Of a stretch of DNA of 64,000 nucleotides, positions 55,526 through 63,954 are shown piece after piece (position 1 is the first letter of the stretch; each line of letters begins with the position of its first letter). This stretch comes from Rhodanobacter denitrificans (GTDB lineage Bacteria; Pseudomonadota; Gammaproteobacteria; Xanthomonadales; Rhodanobacteraceae), in assembly GCA_003241385.1 (NCBI GenBank), contig QFPO01000009.1, forward strand, positions 58,616 to 122,615, read 5' to 3'. Under the pieces are notes generated by a model. That model was not told where the DNA came from, ran no database searches, and worked only from the letters and a program-made list of their open reading frames with translations. The translations under genes were made by a program, and so were the position numbers.

Positions 55526-56938
55526 ATGAGCGAAACCAAGACCTTTCATCTTCCGGACCTCGGCGAAGGCCTGCCCGACGCGACGATCGTCGAGTGGTTC
55601 GTCAAGCAGGGCGACACGATCCGGCTCGACGCGCCGCTGGTGTCGATGGAAACCGCCAAGGCGGTCGTCGAGGTGCCGTCGCCGTACTCCGGCACGGTGG
55701 CCAGACTCTACGGCGGCAACGGCGAGGTCATCGTGACCGGCGCTCCGCTGGTCGACATCGCGATCGACCCATCCGCGCCGCAGCGTGCCGACGCCGAGGC
55801 GACCGGACATCATCACGGACCGCCGCCGGCCAAACCATCGACCGGCGCGCCGGCACCGGCTGCGCCCGGCAAGGTCGTCGCCTCCGACGAAGGCGGGGAG
55901 ATCCGCGAGGGCGGCAGCGCACCGCGCGCCGATTCGGGCACCGTCGTCGGCGCGATGGAGGCCGGCGACCGCTTGCACAGCGAGGCGCTGACCCAGGTCG
56001 GCGGCGTCAAGGCCGTGCCGGCCGTGCGTGCGCTGGCGCGCAAGCTTGGCGTCGACCTCGCGCGCGTCCCGCCGAGCGGCGCCGACGGCGTGGTCACCGC
56101 ACAGGACGTCAAGCAGGCCGCTGCCGCCGGAACCGCCCGCGCCGGCGCGGCCACGGCGCCGGCGCGTGCCGCCGCGGCTCAGACCCAGGCCGTCGCGGCT
56201 GCCGCACCGGTGCCGGCTCAGCCCGCCGCTCCGGCGCAGCGCACGACGCTGTCGGCGGCCGGCAAGCCGATCCGCACCACGCCGCCCTCGGTCGCCGCGA
56301 CCGGCCAGCCCGAGCAGCTCAAGGGCGTGCGCCGCAACATGGCGCGCGTCATGGCCGATGCGCACGCCAAGGTGGTCCCGACCACGCTGGCCGACGATGC
56401 CGACATCCACGCCTGGCTGCCCGGCAATGACATCACGGTACGGCTGATCCGTGCCCTGGTACGCGCCTGCAAGACGGTACCGGCGCTCAACGCCTGGTTC
56501 GACGGCGAGAACCTGACGCGCACGCTGCATCCGCACGTCGACATCGGCATCGCGGTCGATACCGACGACGGCCTGTTCGTGCCGGCCCTGCGCAATGCCG
56601 ACGCGCTGGACGCGGCGGGCCTGCGCACTGCGATCAACCGGCTGCGTACCCAGGTCGAGGATCGCAGCATTCCGCCGTCGGAGCTGTCCGGCTACACGAT
56701 CAGCCTGTCGAACTTCGGCGTGTTCGCCGGCCGCTATGCGACGCCGGTCGTGGTGCCACCGTGCGTGGCGATCGTCGCCGCCGGCAAGGGCCGGCACCAG
56801 ATGACGCCGGTCATGGGCGGCTTCGAGTCGCACCGGGTGATCCCGCTGTCGCTGACGTTCGATCACCGTGCCGCCACCGGCGGCGAGGCGGCCCGCTTCC
56901 TGAAGGCCATGCTGGACGACCTGGCCCTGGCCAGCTGA
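55526..56938 (+). CDS. pdhC: 2-oxoacid dehydrogenase E2 (dihydrolipoyl acyltransferase)
   Basis: Core acyltransferase of the complex, 470 residues from the ATG at 55526. One lipoyl domain (residues 1-80) carries the lipoyl-lysine motif SMETAKAVVEVPSP. An Ala/Pro-rich linker follows, then a peripheral subunit-binding domain (VPAVRALARKLGVDL ... VPPSGADGVVTAQDV), a second flexible linker, and the catalytic domain. The catalytic His is in FDHRAATGG; the usual pattern is DHRxxDG, so the Asp is Thr here. No E3 gene follows, so the complex must borrow dihydrolipoamide dehydrogenase from elsewhere. Confidence 0.92.
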   Translation: MSETKTFHLPDLGEGLPDATIVEWFVKQGDTIRLDAPLVSMETAKAVVEVPSPYSGTVARLYGGNGEVIVTGAPLVDIAIDPSAPQRADAEATGHHHGPPPAKPSTGAPAPAAPGKVVASDEGGEIREGGSAPRADSGTVVGAMEAGDRLHSEALTQVGGVKAVPAVRALARKLGVDLARVPPSGADGVVTAQDVKQAAAAGTARAGAATAPARAAAAQTQAVAAAAPVPAQPAAPAQRTTLSAAGKPIRTTPPSVAATGQPEQLKGVRRNMARVMADAHAKVVPTTLADDADIHAWLPGNDITVRLIRALVRACKTVPALNAWFDGENLTRTLHPHVDIGIAVDTDDGLFVPALRNADALDAAGLRTAINRLRTQVEDRSIPPSELSGYTISLSNFGVFAGRYATPVVVPPCVAIVAAGKGRHQMTPVMGGFESHRVIPLSLTFDHRAATGGEAARFLKAMLDDLALAS

Positions 56939-57021
56939 CGCGGACGCCCCACCACGCGCCGATCGGACGACGGGCGTAGGATAGACGGACATGTCGGTCT
57001 GGACGCTCACGGGGGTATCCG

Positions 57022-58470
57022 ATGTCCGTTGCACTGCGCACCGTTCTCGTTTCGGGGCTTCTCGCGGTCGCCGCTCTGGCGGCGACCTGTAAGGCCGCCA
57101 CCCTCGACGTCACCCGTTTCGACGATCCGGTTCCGGATGCCTGCGCGCCGGGCGACTGTTCGTTGCGCGAGGCGGTGCTCGCCGCCAATGCCCTGACCGG
57201 CGCCGATACGGTTCGTCTGTCGCCCGGACGCTATTTCCTCGAGCAGCGCGGCATCGACGAGAACGGGGGACTGACCGGCGACATCGACATCACCGACGAT
57301 CTGACGATCATCGGTGCCGGGCGCGAGGTCACCGCGATCGATTCGCGCAGCATCGACTACGTCTTCGAGGTCGCCTCCGCGGTCAGCCTGACGGTCCGCC
57401 AGCTCGGCATCGTCAACGTGAGCCTGGATCTTCCGGTCGAGCAGCAGGCCGGCGGCGGCATCCGCGCGGGTTACTTCGGTGACGGCAGTCCGTGGACGAC
57501 CCGCCTGGTACTCGAGGACTTCCTGCTCGACGCCAGCACCGACCTGTTCGAATCGATCCACATGCGAGGCAGCCTGTCGAGTGAGCGCGCGATCTTCCGC
57601 AATGCGATCAGACGGACGCCAACGACGCGAGGCCAGGCCATCCGAATCATGGGACCGTCGACGACGATCCTCGATTCGGAATTCCTCAATAACTCGCAGC
57701 CTCTGACCGTCGGCGGTCCCGACGGCGCCTCGGAAGTCCCTCTTCGCATATCCGATACGCGATTCGTCGGGGGCGGCGGGGCGGACATCTACTGCCCGAT
57801 CAAGATCGGCACCGACGCGGGCGTCCTGCAGCGTGTATCGATCAGCGGATTCTCGGCCGCCCCGGGATTGGGATGGGCCGTCCTGTGTTCGTCTCACAAT
57901 GTCCTGGTGATTCGCGAGTCCTCGTTCTTCGACAACGCGTCCGCCGCCATCAGCGCCGGATATCCGATGTTTCCGAGTCGGATCGACATCTACAATTCCA
58001 CGATCGACGGCAGTGCCATCTTCGTCGACATACGAGGCGCGTTGAAGCTGTCCAACAGCACCGTGACGGCAGCATCGGAGGGCTACGCGCTGGATGCTCT
58101 GCAGGGCAGCGTCGAGAGCATCAACAGCGTCGTGGTCGGCGCCTGCAGGGTGCGCTCCGGCGTCGGCATCCAGACCAGCGGCGCCAACTTCGAGAGCCCG
58201 GGCGACACCTGCTTTCCGCACACCGGCCTGAACTTCGTCAACCTGACGCCCGAGCAGTTGGCCCTCGGCCCTTTGTCCGACAATGGCGGCCCCACGCCGA
58301 CACGCCTGCCGTCATCGGACAGCGTGCTGCTCGACCACACCTCAGGCGCCGCGGCGCAGTGCGAAACGATCGATCAGCGCGGATTCGTCCGCCCGCGCCC
58401 CTGTACCGCCGGCGCTGCTGATCCGCTTGCGATCGACGACGCCGTGTTCATCGACGGGTTGGATCTCTGA
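57022..58470 (+). CDS. Secreted right-handed beta-helix protein (CSLREA / choice-of-anchor Q type)
   Basis: Secreted protein of 482 residues. A signal peptide ends near CKA-ATLDV. The CSLREA motif (DCSLREAVLAAN, about residues 45-56) begins a right-handed beta-helix of irregular repeats, as in pectate-lyase-like polymorphic outer proteins. The choice-of-anchor Q signature (LGPLSDNGGPTPTRLP) follows near residue 415, then CETIDQRGFVRPRP. The protein ends DDAVFIDGLDL, similar to the short FxDGF(E)-type ends common on Lysobacterales secreted proteins. Start ATG 57022 follows GGGGG. Surface adhesion or glycan binding is possible; function unknown. Confidence 0.7.
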   Translation: MSVALRTVLVSGLLAVAALAATCKAATLDVTRFDDPVPDACAPGDCSLREAVLAANALTGADTVRLSPGRYFLEQRGIDENGGLTGDIDITDDLTIIGAGREVTAIDSRSIDYVFEVASAVSLTVRQLGIVNVSLDLPVEQQAGGGIRAGYFGDGSPWTTRLVLEDFLLDASTDLFESIHMRGSLSSERAIFRNAIRRTPTTRGQAIRIMGPSTTILDSEFLNNSQPLTVGGPDGASEVPLRISDTRFVGGGGADIYCPIKIGTDAGVLQRVSISGFSAAPGLGWAVLCSSHNVLVIRESSFFDNASAAISAGYPMFPSRIDIYNSTIDGSAIFVDIRGALKLSNSTVTAASEGYALDALQGSVESINSVVVGACRVRSGVGIQTSGANFESPGDTCFPHTGLNFVNLTPEQLALGPLSDNGGPTPTRLPSSDSVLLDHTSGAAAQCETIDQRGFVRPRPCTAGAADPLAIDDAVFIDGLDL

Positions 58471-58550
58471 GTATCCGGCGCTCGCGCGTCTTCGACACGA
58501 CTTCGGCTTGTGCCTATCATTGGGGTTTCTACGCTCCTAGAGGGTTTCCC

Positions 58551-59180
58551 GTGTTCAAGTCGCTGCTGTTGACCGCTTCGCTGCTGATCCCCGCACTGGC
58601 TTTCGCGCAATCGGGCGCGCCGGCCGCCAAACCGACCGAAGGCAAGACGGCCGCTCCGGCCGAGAAGGCTGCCGCGCCCAAGGTCCTGTTCAAGACCACG
58701 CTTGGCGACATCACGGTCGAGCTGTATCCGGACAAGGCGCCCAAGACGGTCGAGAACATTCTCGACTACGTGCGCAGCGGCTTCTACGACGGCACGATCT
58801 TCCATCGCGTGATCGGCAACTTCATGATCCAGGGCGGCGGCTTCACGGCGGATCTGCGCCAGAAGCAGACCAAGGCGCCGGTCGCCAACGAGGCCAACAA
58901 CGGCCTCAGCAATACGCGCGGCACGATCGCGATGGCGCGCACCGGCGACCCGCACTCGGCCACCGCGCAGTTCTTCATCAACGTCGTCGACAATCGCAAT
59001 CTCGACTACGTCAGCGACCAGAGCCCGATGACTTGGGGCTACACCGTGTTCGGCAAGGTCATCGCCGGCATGGACGTGGTCGACAAGATCAAGGCCGTGC
59101 AGACCGGAGCGCAGGGACCGTTCCGCAGCGACGTGCCGACGACGGCGGTCGTGATCGAGAAAGCCGAAGTCGTCCAGTAA
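58551..59180 (+). CDS. ppiA: Periplasmic cyclophilin-type peptidyl-prolyl isomerase
   Basis: Folding catalyst of 209 residues. The GTG start at 58551 follows AGAGGG; the signal peptide ends at FAQSG, then an Ala/Lys-rich linker of about 25 residues precedes the cyclophilin domain. Motifs are KTVENILDYVRSGFYDGTIFHRVI, FMIQGGGF and ARTGDPHSATAQFFIN (catalytic Phe/Gln region). The domain is of the bacterial PpiA type, lacking the tryptophan that gives cyclosporin binding. A possible promoter, TTCGAC-N18-TATCAT (58491-58520), lies upstream. It probably helps fold exported proteins; no partner is evident. Confidence 0.92.
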   Translation: MFKSLLLTASLLIPALAFAQSGAPAAKPTEGKTAAPAEKAAAPKVLFKTTLGDITVELYPDKAPKTVENILDYVRSGFYDGTIFHRVIGNFMIQGGGFTADLRQKQTKAPVANEANNGLSNTRGTIAMARTGDPHSATAQFFINVVDNRNLDYVSDQSPMTWGYTVFGKVIAGMDVVDKIKAVQTGAQGPFRSDVPTTAVVIEKAEVVQ

Positions 59181-59363
59181 CGGCAACAGCAAAGATTCGT
59201 CCGGCGAGCGGGGCGGCCTCGACCGCTCGCCGGATACCGCATCCGTCCGCACGATCGGCGCGGGCACGGACGCTTAGGGCGACACAGAACCGCATTCACA
59301 CCTTGCGCCCCGGTATGTCGCTGTGCACGTACCGACGGGCGCAGCGATGCTCGAGAGGTCACG

Positions 59364-60092
59364 ATGGCCACCGTGTTCATTTCCGATCTCCATCTGGACG
59401 CGGCGCGCCCCGGCATCATCGACCTGTTCGCCGACTTCATCGAGAGCGAAGCAAAAGCCGCCAGTGCGCTCTACATCCTCGGCGATCTCTTCGAGGCATG
59501 GATCGGCGACGACGATGACGACGAAACCGGCGCTCGGGTCGCGACCGTGCTGAGTGAGCTGAGACAGTCGGGCGTCCCGTGCTTCTTCATCGCCGGCAAC
59601 CGCGACTTCCTGCTCGGCGACGCCTGGGCCAGGCGAGCCGGCGTGACACTGCTGGACGATCCGTCGCTGGTCGACGTGGAGGGCGTGCCGACATTGCTGA
59701 TGCACGGCGACACGCTCTGCACCGACGATTCGCGCTACCAGGCGATCAGAACGGTGCTGCGCGCGCCGGACTGGCAGCGCGGCTTTCTCGACAGACCTCT
59801 GGCAGAGCGGCGCGCATTTGCGGCCGAGGCACGCGCGGAGAGCCGGCGATACACGACCGATCCCGCTAACAACGCGATCATGGACGTCAACGAAGAGCAG
59901 GTCCGCGCGACCCTGCAACGCTTCGGTGCGCACAGGCTCATACACGGGCACACGCATCGCCCGGCTATTCACAGCTTCGACCTGGCCGGAGCGCCGGCAC
60001 AGAGAATCGTGCTCGGCGACTGGTACGAGCAGGGCAGCGTTCTGAGGATCGAAGCCGGTGCGCTCGCGCTGGAGGCGCTTCCGGTGCCCTGA
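59364..60092 (+). CDS. lpxH: UDP-2,3-diacylglucosamine diphosphatase LpxH
   Basis: Hydrolyses UDP-2,3-diacylglucosamine to lipid X and UMP, the lipid A step between LpxD/LpxC and LpxB, at the inner membrane face. Metal-binding motifs are FISDLHLDAARP, LGDLFEAWIGDDD, IAGNRDFLLG (the GNRD rather than GNHD that marks true LpxH), MHGDTLCTDD and IHGHTHRPAIH. At 242 residues it is the E. coli size. It lies 183 bp after ppiA, a pairing also seen in E. coli-like genomes (ppiB-lpxH). Together with the other lpx genes here it completes the early lipid A route apart from lpxC. Confidence 0.95.
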   Translation: MATVFISDLHLDAARPGIIDLFADFIESEAKAASALYILGDLFEAWIGDDDDDETGARVATVLSELRQSGVPCFFIAGNRDFLLGDAWARRAGVTLLDDPSLVDVEGVPTLLMHGDTLCTDDSRYQAIRTVLRAPDWQRGFLDRPLAERRAFAAEARAESRRYTTDPANNAIMDVNEEQVRATLQRFGAHRLIHGHTHRPAIHSFDLAGAPAQRIVLGDWYEQGSVLRIEAGALALEALPVP

Positions 60093-60352
60093 GGGCACGC
60101 TGCGCGCGATCGGGACGCCTTCGCTCACTGACTGAGGCTGATGCGACTTCGAGTCGACGGCCGGATTCCGCGAGCCCCTGATGTCGCCCCGTCTCCCCGC
60201 ATTCAATTGCAGACGCTCTCCCACGCATCCCCGCTGGCGGGTTGGAACCTGCCGCTGAAGATCGGACCGCTCCCGCAATCCGACGGATCCTCGTGGTACA
60301 AGACAACGACCGAGCTCGGAATGACGCCATCCAGAGCTCGCTTGCTTCGCGA

Positions 60353-61738
60353 CTACTTCGCGACGACGCGCTGCGGCCCGGTCAGGCTGTCCTTGGTTCC
60401 GTCCTTGTTGATCAGACCGATCGAATACCAGTAAGTCTGTCCGGTCACGGCCGACGTATCGCGCCACTGGTAGGCGTTCGCGTAACCTTCCTCGAACGTG
60501 CCTGCCGGAATCGTGTCCCTGTTGATCCGCTCGAACGGACCGGACTCGCTGTCGCCGCGCAGGATGACGTAGCCGTACACGGCCTCTTCATTGGCGACCG
60601 ACCACTTCAGCAAAGGACCGCGACCGGCCGGCGGCGGTCCCTGGAGCTCCCGCACCTTCGCCTTGAGCACTTCGTGGATGTCGTTCGCACCACGAGCGGT
60701 CGGATCGGCCATGAGGCGCTTCTGCTCGGCGGTCGGCGCCGGCTCGGATGGCTGTTCGGCGGGCTCGACGCCCGGCGGCAAGGCCGTGGCGGTCAACCGG
60801 ATCGGCAGGACCTGACCGTAATCCGGCAGTTCCACGCGCAACAGGCCCTCCAACGGTCCGAACCCGATGCCTTTGCCGCCCTTGATACGAACGCGCTTGC
60901 AGCCGTCCGCTGCGGGCGAACAATCGACCACGTCCGCCTTCGCGTCCTTGAAGGCGTCGAGCTCGACCTTGCCGACGCGGAACGACTTGCCGTTGCGGCT
61001 GCGCAACGGCACGAAGTACTCGCGGTCAGCATCGGTGCGCACGACGCCGAGCGAGACCGGCGGACGCTCGGTCGCGACGTCGCCGACGATGTACGCATTC
61101 ACCGCGATCGCGACCTTCTTCTGTTGCGGCGTATCGAGCGATACGACGATACGATCGTCCGAGCGCAGTCCCCAGGGAGCCGATGCCTTGTAGGCGACTC
61201 GCACCGTGCGCCCGCCATTCTCGAGTTTGGCATCGACGAAGTCGGGAGACTCGACGATACCGGTCGCGCGCAACCCGCCGTGATCCCGGCTCGACAGCTC
61301 GACCTGGCGCGACGGCAGAGCACCGCCGATGACGACCTCACCAAGATCGACTTCAGGACGCGGATCGTCGAGCACGCTGCTGACGAAGCCCTGTGCATAG
61401 GCATAGGTCGGAACCGCCTTCGCTTCACCGGTATCGAGCAGGAACATGCGATTGGTGAGCCCGACTGCCACTTCCGGCCTGATCGTTGCCTTCAGCTTAG
61501 CCGTCTCGCCCGGTGCCAGCGTCAAACTGGACGGCTCGATCGTATCGGTGGGCTGGCTCGCAAGGATTTTTCCGATGCGGACCTTTTGCTGCCCCAGGTT
61601 CTTGACCTCGATCTCGCACTGCGCCGTCGAGAAGACGAATACCTCTCCGAACTGGCAGCTCTGGACGGACAGCTGTGGAGCGGGCGCGGCAGCCGAGGCA
61701 ACCGTCAATACGGCAGGAATCAGCGAAGTGAGCAGCAT
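60353..61738 (-). CDS. Secreted protein with Ig-like DUF1573-type and fibronectin-type III-like domains
   Basis: I do not recognise a specific function. It has a signal peptide (LLTSLIPAVLTVASAAA-APAPQ) and 461 residues. The N-terminal part (SCQFGEVFVFSTAQCEIEVKNLGQQKVRIGKI region) resembles a DUF1573/ASH-type beta-sandwich with two cysteines, followed by a second similar beta-sandwich around residues 125-230. A Pro/Glu-rich linker leads to a C-terminal fibronectin-like domain (YGYVILRGDSESGPFERIN ... YWYSIGLIN). The gene has its own promoter-like sequence (61767-61795) after a terminator. Envelope or surface role is likely. Confidence 0.6.
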   Translation of the reverse strand: MLLTSLIPAVLTVASAAAPAPQLSVQSCQFGEVFVFSTAQCEIEVKNLGQQKVRIGKILASQPTDTIEPSSLTLAPGETAKLKATIRPEVAVGLTNRMFLLDTGEAKAVPTYAYAQGFVSSVLDDPRPEVDLGEVVIGGALPSRQVELSSRDHGGLRATGIVESPDFVDAKLENGGRTVRVAYKASAPWGLRSDDRIVVSLDTPQQKKVAIAVNAYIVGDVATERPPVSLGVVRTDADREYFVPLRSRNGKSFRVGKVELDAFKDAKADVVDCSPAADGCKRVRIKGGKGIGFGPLEGLLRVELPDYGQVLPIRLTATALPPGVEPAEQPSEPAPTAEQKRLMADPTARGANDIHEVLKAKVRELQGPPPAGRGPLLKWSVANEEAVYGYVILRGDSESGPFERINRDTIPAGTFEEGYANAYQWRDTSAVTGQTYWYSIGLINKDGTKDSLTGPQRVVAK

Positions 61739-61766
61739 GATCTCGTACGTCTGGAAGAATCACGAA

Positions 61767-61795
61767 ATGCTAGCGGGAACCTGCGATCGCGCCAA
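61767..61795 (-). promoter_or_regulatory. Putative sigma-70 promoter of the DUF1573-like gene
   Basis: On the minus strand, TTGGCG (61795-61790), a 17-bp spacer and TAGCAT (61772-61767) lie 29 bp before the start at 61738, between that gene and the terminator at 61831. Confidence 0.5.
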
Positions 61796-61830
61796 CTGTT
61801 GGCAGAGTGATAACCGCAACCGGCACGAAC

Positions 61831-61861
61831 AAAAAAAGCCCACCCGTTGCCGGGTGGGCTT
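61831..61861 (-). terminator. Rho-independent terminator after the small secreted protein gene
   Basis: On the minus strand, AAGCCCACCCG, loop GCAA, CGGGTGGGCTT is a perfect 11-bp stem followed by a T-run ending TTTTTG. It lies 41 bp after the stop of the gene at 61902 and upstream of the next minus-strand gene. Confidence 0.9.
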
Positions 61862-61901
61862 CTTGACTCTTCTCTCCACCAAAAGGCAGAGATCGAGCGT
61901 A

Positions 61902-62369
61902 TTACTCGACCGAGAAGCTCTGCAGCGACACCGGCAGCGCGGTGTAGGTCACCGAGAAGTCACCACAGCGCGGCGGCGTGGTCGCCGGCAGGCCCGAGTC
62001 GGACGTGACGATCAGCAGATAGTTCTGGCCGTTCTGCAGACCCATCGCACCGACGTCGAGCGGGACGCCCGGCGCACCGCCACCGAGCGGGGCAGCGCTG
62101 CAGTTCGCCGTGACGACGATTTCGCGCTCCGCGCCGGTCACGGTGATCGGACCCGTCTCGCTGTTGTTGTAGGTGAACTGGTACACCACACTCGGATGAG
62201 CCGCGACGGCGCCGCCGAGCGGGATACCCGCCTGGCCACCGCAGGTCGTGCCGGCAAGCGTCGAACCCGGAATCTGCGGGTGCAGGCTGGTCGGACTTTC
62301 ACAGGTCTGGGCAAAAGCAGCCACCGGAAGAGCAGCCATCACGATGGCCGCGAGCAGAGCGCGCTTCAT
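61902..62369 (-). CDS. Small secreted protein of unknown function (155 aa)
   Basis: No family recognised. The ATG at 62369, with AGGA 8 bp upstream, gives 155 residues; an ATG five codons earlier has no ribosome binding site. The signal peptide ends at AFAQTCES. The mature protein (about 130 residues) is beta-strand-like and Thr/Ser/Gly-rich with four cysteines, and resembles the C-terminal pre-peptidase/adhesin-like beta domains by composition only. It is 48 bp after the next gene and probably shares its transcript, which ends at the terminator 61831-61861. Confidence 0.6.
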   Translation of the reverse strand: MKRALLAAIVMAALPVAAFAQTCESPTSLHPQIPGSTLAGTTCGGQAGIPLGGAVAAHPSVVYQFTYNNSETGPITVTGAEREIVVTANCSAAPLGGGAPGVPLDVGAMGLQNGQNYLLIVTSDSGLPATTPPRCGDFSVTYTALPVSLQSFSVE

Positions 62370-62417
62370 TGTCAAGTTCCTCATTTTGTTATGTGACTTA
62401 GATCTTTAAGTCGTCGG

Positions 62418-63191
62418 TTACGGCGAGCCGATGAACGTCGAACGACGCGAATCGAACTGGTCGAAGCTGACGATGCGGTTGGCCTGAACCGAACGGAACG
62501 ACGGCGAAGCCTGGGCGAGACCCAGGGCAGCCGAGTCGACACCGCCCCACGTCGCATTGTTGGCCGACAGGATCTGGCTCGGCGTAGCCTCGGTCGTGTT
62601 GTTGACCCACACCTTCACGCCGCCCGAACCCGTACCGTCACCGGCGAGACCCGTGCCCTTCGACCAGTCGATCTCGATGCGATGCACGCCAGACGTACCG
62701 CCGGTCAGCGGAACGGCCGTCGACACGAAGCCACCGATCGCGCTCGAGTTGGAAGCGGCGGCCAGAATGCCCAGCGACTTCGACGTACCGGCAGCATTGC
62801 CGAACACGGTCAGCTTCACAACTTCGGAGACACCCGACGACGGCGTGTCGGTGATCGCGGCGAACACGCGCACCGGCTGCGCCGTGTTGAGGCTGGCCAG
62901 AGCATCGACATTGATCAGGAACTGAGCGCGGTAGCGCTCCTCACCGGCCGGCGTGTCGTCACGCACGAAGGCCGACGCCGAACCGAGGTTGGCCGTGATC
63001 TGGGCATCCAGCTTGCAATTGGTACCGGAGAAACCCGGCGTGCTGGTCGCGAGCGCACCACCGGTGGCCACCTGACCCGACCACGCACCCGGCAGCGCCG
63101 GGCACTGCGCCATCGCGCTGCCGGCAAAAGCGAAACCGACCAGACCCGCGACGGCCAGCGACAGCGACTTCATCTTCGCATTGACTTTCAT
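62418..63191 (-). CDS. Secreted protein of unknown function (257 aa)
   Basis: No family recognised. The ATG at 63191 with TTGGAG upstream gives 257 residues; a second in-frame ATG lies six codons on. The signal peptide is strong (KSLSLAVAGLVGFAFAGSAMA-QCPALP). The mature part is beta-rich, Ala/Gly/Thr/Ser-rich and poor in charged catalytic patterns, with two cysteines, and ends in FDQFDSRRSTFIGSP, a motif that looks conserved rather than random. It has a good promoter (63278-63307), so it may be well expressed. It is probably an abundant secreted or surface protein, paired with the smaller gene downstream. Confidence 0.62.
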   Translation of the reverse strand: MKVNAKMKSLSLAVAGLVGFAFAGSAMAQCPALPGAWSGQVATGGALATSTPGFSGTNCKLDAQITANLGSASAFVRDDTPAGEERYRAQFLINVDALASLNTAQPVRVFAAITDTPSSGVSEVVKLTVFGNAAGTSKSLGILAAASNSSAIGGFVSTAVPLTGGTSGVHRIEIDWSKGTGLAGDGTGSGGVKVWVNNTTEATPSQILSANNATWGGVDSAALGLAQASPSFRSVQANRIVSFDQFDSRRSTFIGSP

Positions 63192-63277
63192 TTGGAGTCT
63201 CCAAGGAGTTGTCGGGCGGGGCCCACGCCCCTTCCCCTGATTGATAAGAAACCGTCAACCAAGCCCGATCGCTCGCG

Positions 63278-63307
63278 AGAATAGGTGTTCAGCCCATGCT
63301 GCGTCAA
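63278..63307 (-). promoter_or_regulatory. Sigma-70 promoter of the 257-aa secreted protein gene
   Basis: On the minus strand, TTGACG (63307-63302), an 18-bp spacer and TATTCT (63283-63278) are a good match to the sigma-70 consensus. They lie about 87 bp before the start codon at 63191 and imply a leader of roughly 80 nt. Confidence 0.65.
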
Positions 63308-63918
63308 GCGCTCGAACGTGGGTCCGGCAAGTCCTGACCGGTGTGTGTGGCGATTAGAGGGTTTTCCCCTGCTCTCCGCTCCACGGCAACCCCGCAAGGT
63401 TCGCCACCGGCCCACGTGTATCAGTAACGCATGACGACTCAGCGAGCGGACACGTTTGCGGAACTTTTTTTCGATGGTCGCCAGCGGCGCCGTAAGCCAT
63501 TGTTCTAGATGAATCTTGGGCAGAGCAACTCGAGTGCACCCACTTGCGGCGTGAGGACCGCGAGGGCCACCGCACCATCTTCTTATTTCCCTTATATCTA
63601 CGCGCCTCCGCTGCGCAGGGGATCGGGGATCGAAGCGGCGGAAACGACGACTAGGCGGAGCAACTGCTGGCATTGGGGACTACGGGCGTGTCGGGACGCC
63701 ACTCCAGCCGTGTGGGGGGGATCGACGCGACGGCAGTATCTTCAAGCGAGATGCGATGTCGAGGAAGAGGACGGCGAGCGCGCCCGGGATCTTCGAAGGT
63801 CGCGCGGTCGGCTGGCTTGGCGACCGGAGGAAGCGGTCAGTCGTTCGCGAAGTGGGGCGGCAAGCGCTGCCGTCCGTGGCGATGTCGCGGGGTACGGATG
63901 GGCCGGCGCCGAGGCAAC

Positions 63919-63944
63919 AAAAAACCCCCGCCTTTCGGCGGGGG
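63919..63944 (-). terminator. Rho-independent terminator of the rRNA operon
   Basis: On the minus strand, CCCCCGCC, loop GAAA, GGCGGGGG followed by six T is a perfect 8-bp GNRA-loop terminator, placed about 10 bp after the 5S rRNA 3' end. Confidence 0.92.
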
Positions 63945-63954
63945 TCGGCTTTGA

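Larger units (their letters stand above)
63192..63954. other. 763-bp gap between secreted-protein genes and the rRNA operon
   Basis: No gene is supported; the short open frames here have no family similarity. It contains the promoter at 63278-63307, a lower-GC, oligo-T/oligo-A patch (63450-63620) whose composition differs from the surroundings, and the rRNA terminator at 63919-63944. No tRNA-like structure was recognised. Confidence 0.6.

Noticed and set aside
60093..60352. Short plus-strand frame of 97 codons at 60141-60434
   Set aside because: It runs into the convergent gene, has no ribosome binding site and no recognisable similarity.
63192..63950. Short open frames in the gap before the rRNA operon
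   Set aside because: They overlap each other on both strands, lack ribosome binding sites and have biased, non-protein-like composition.
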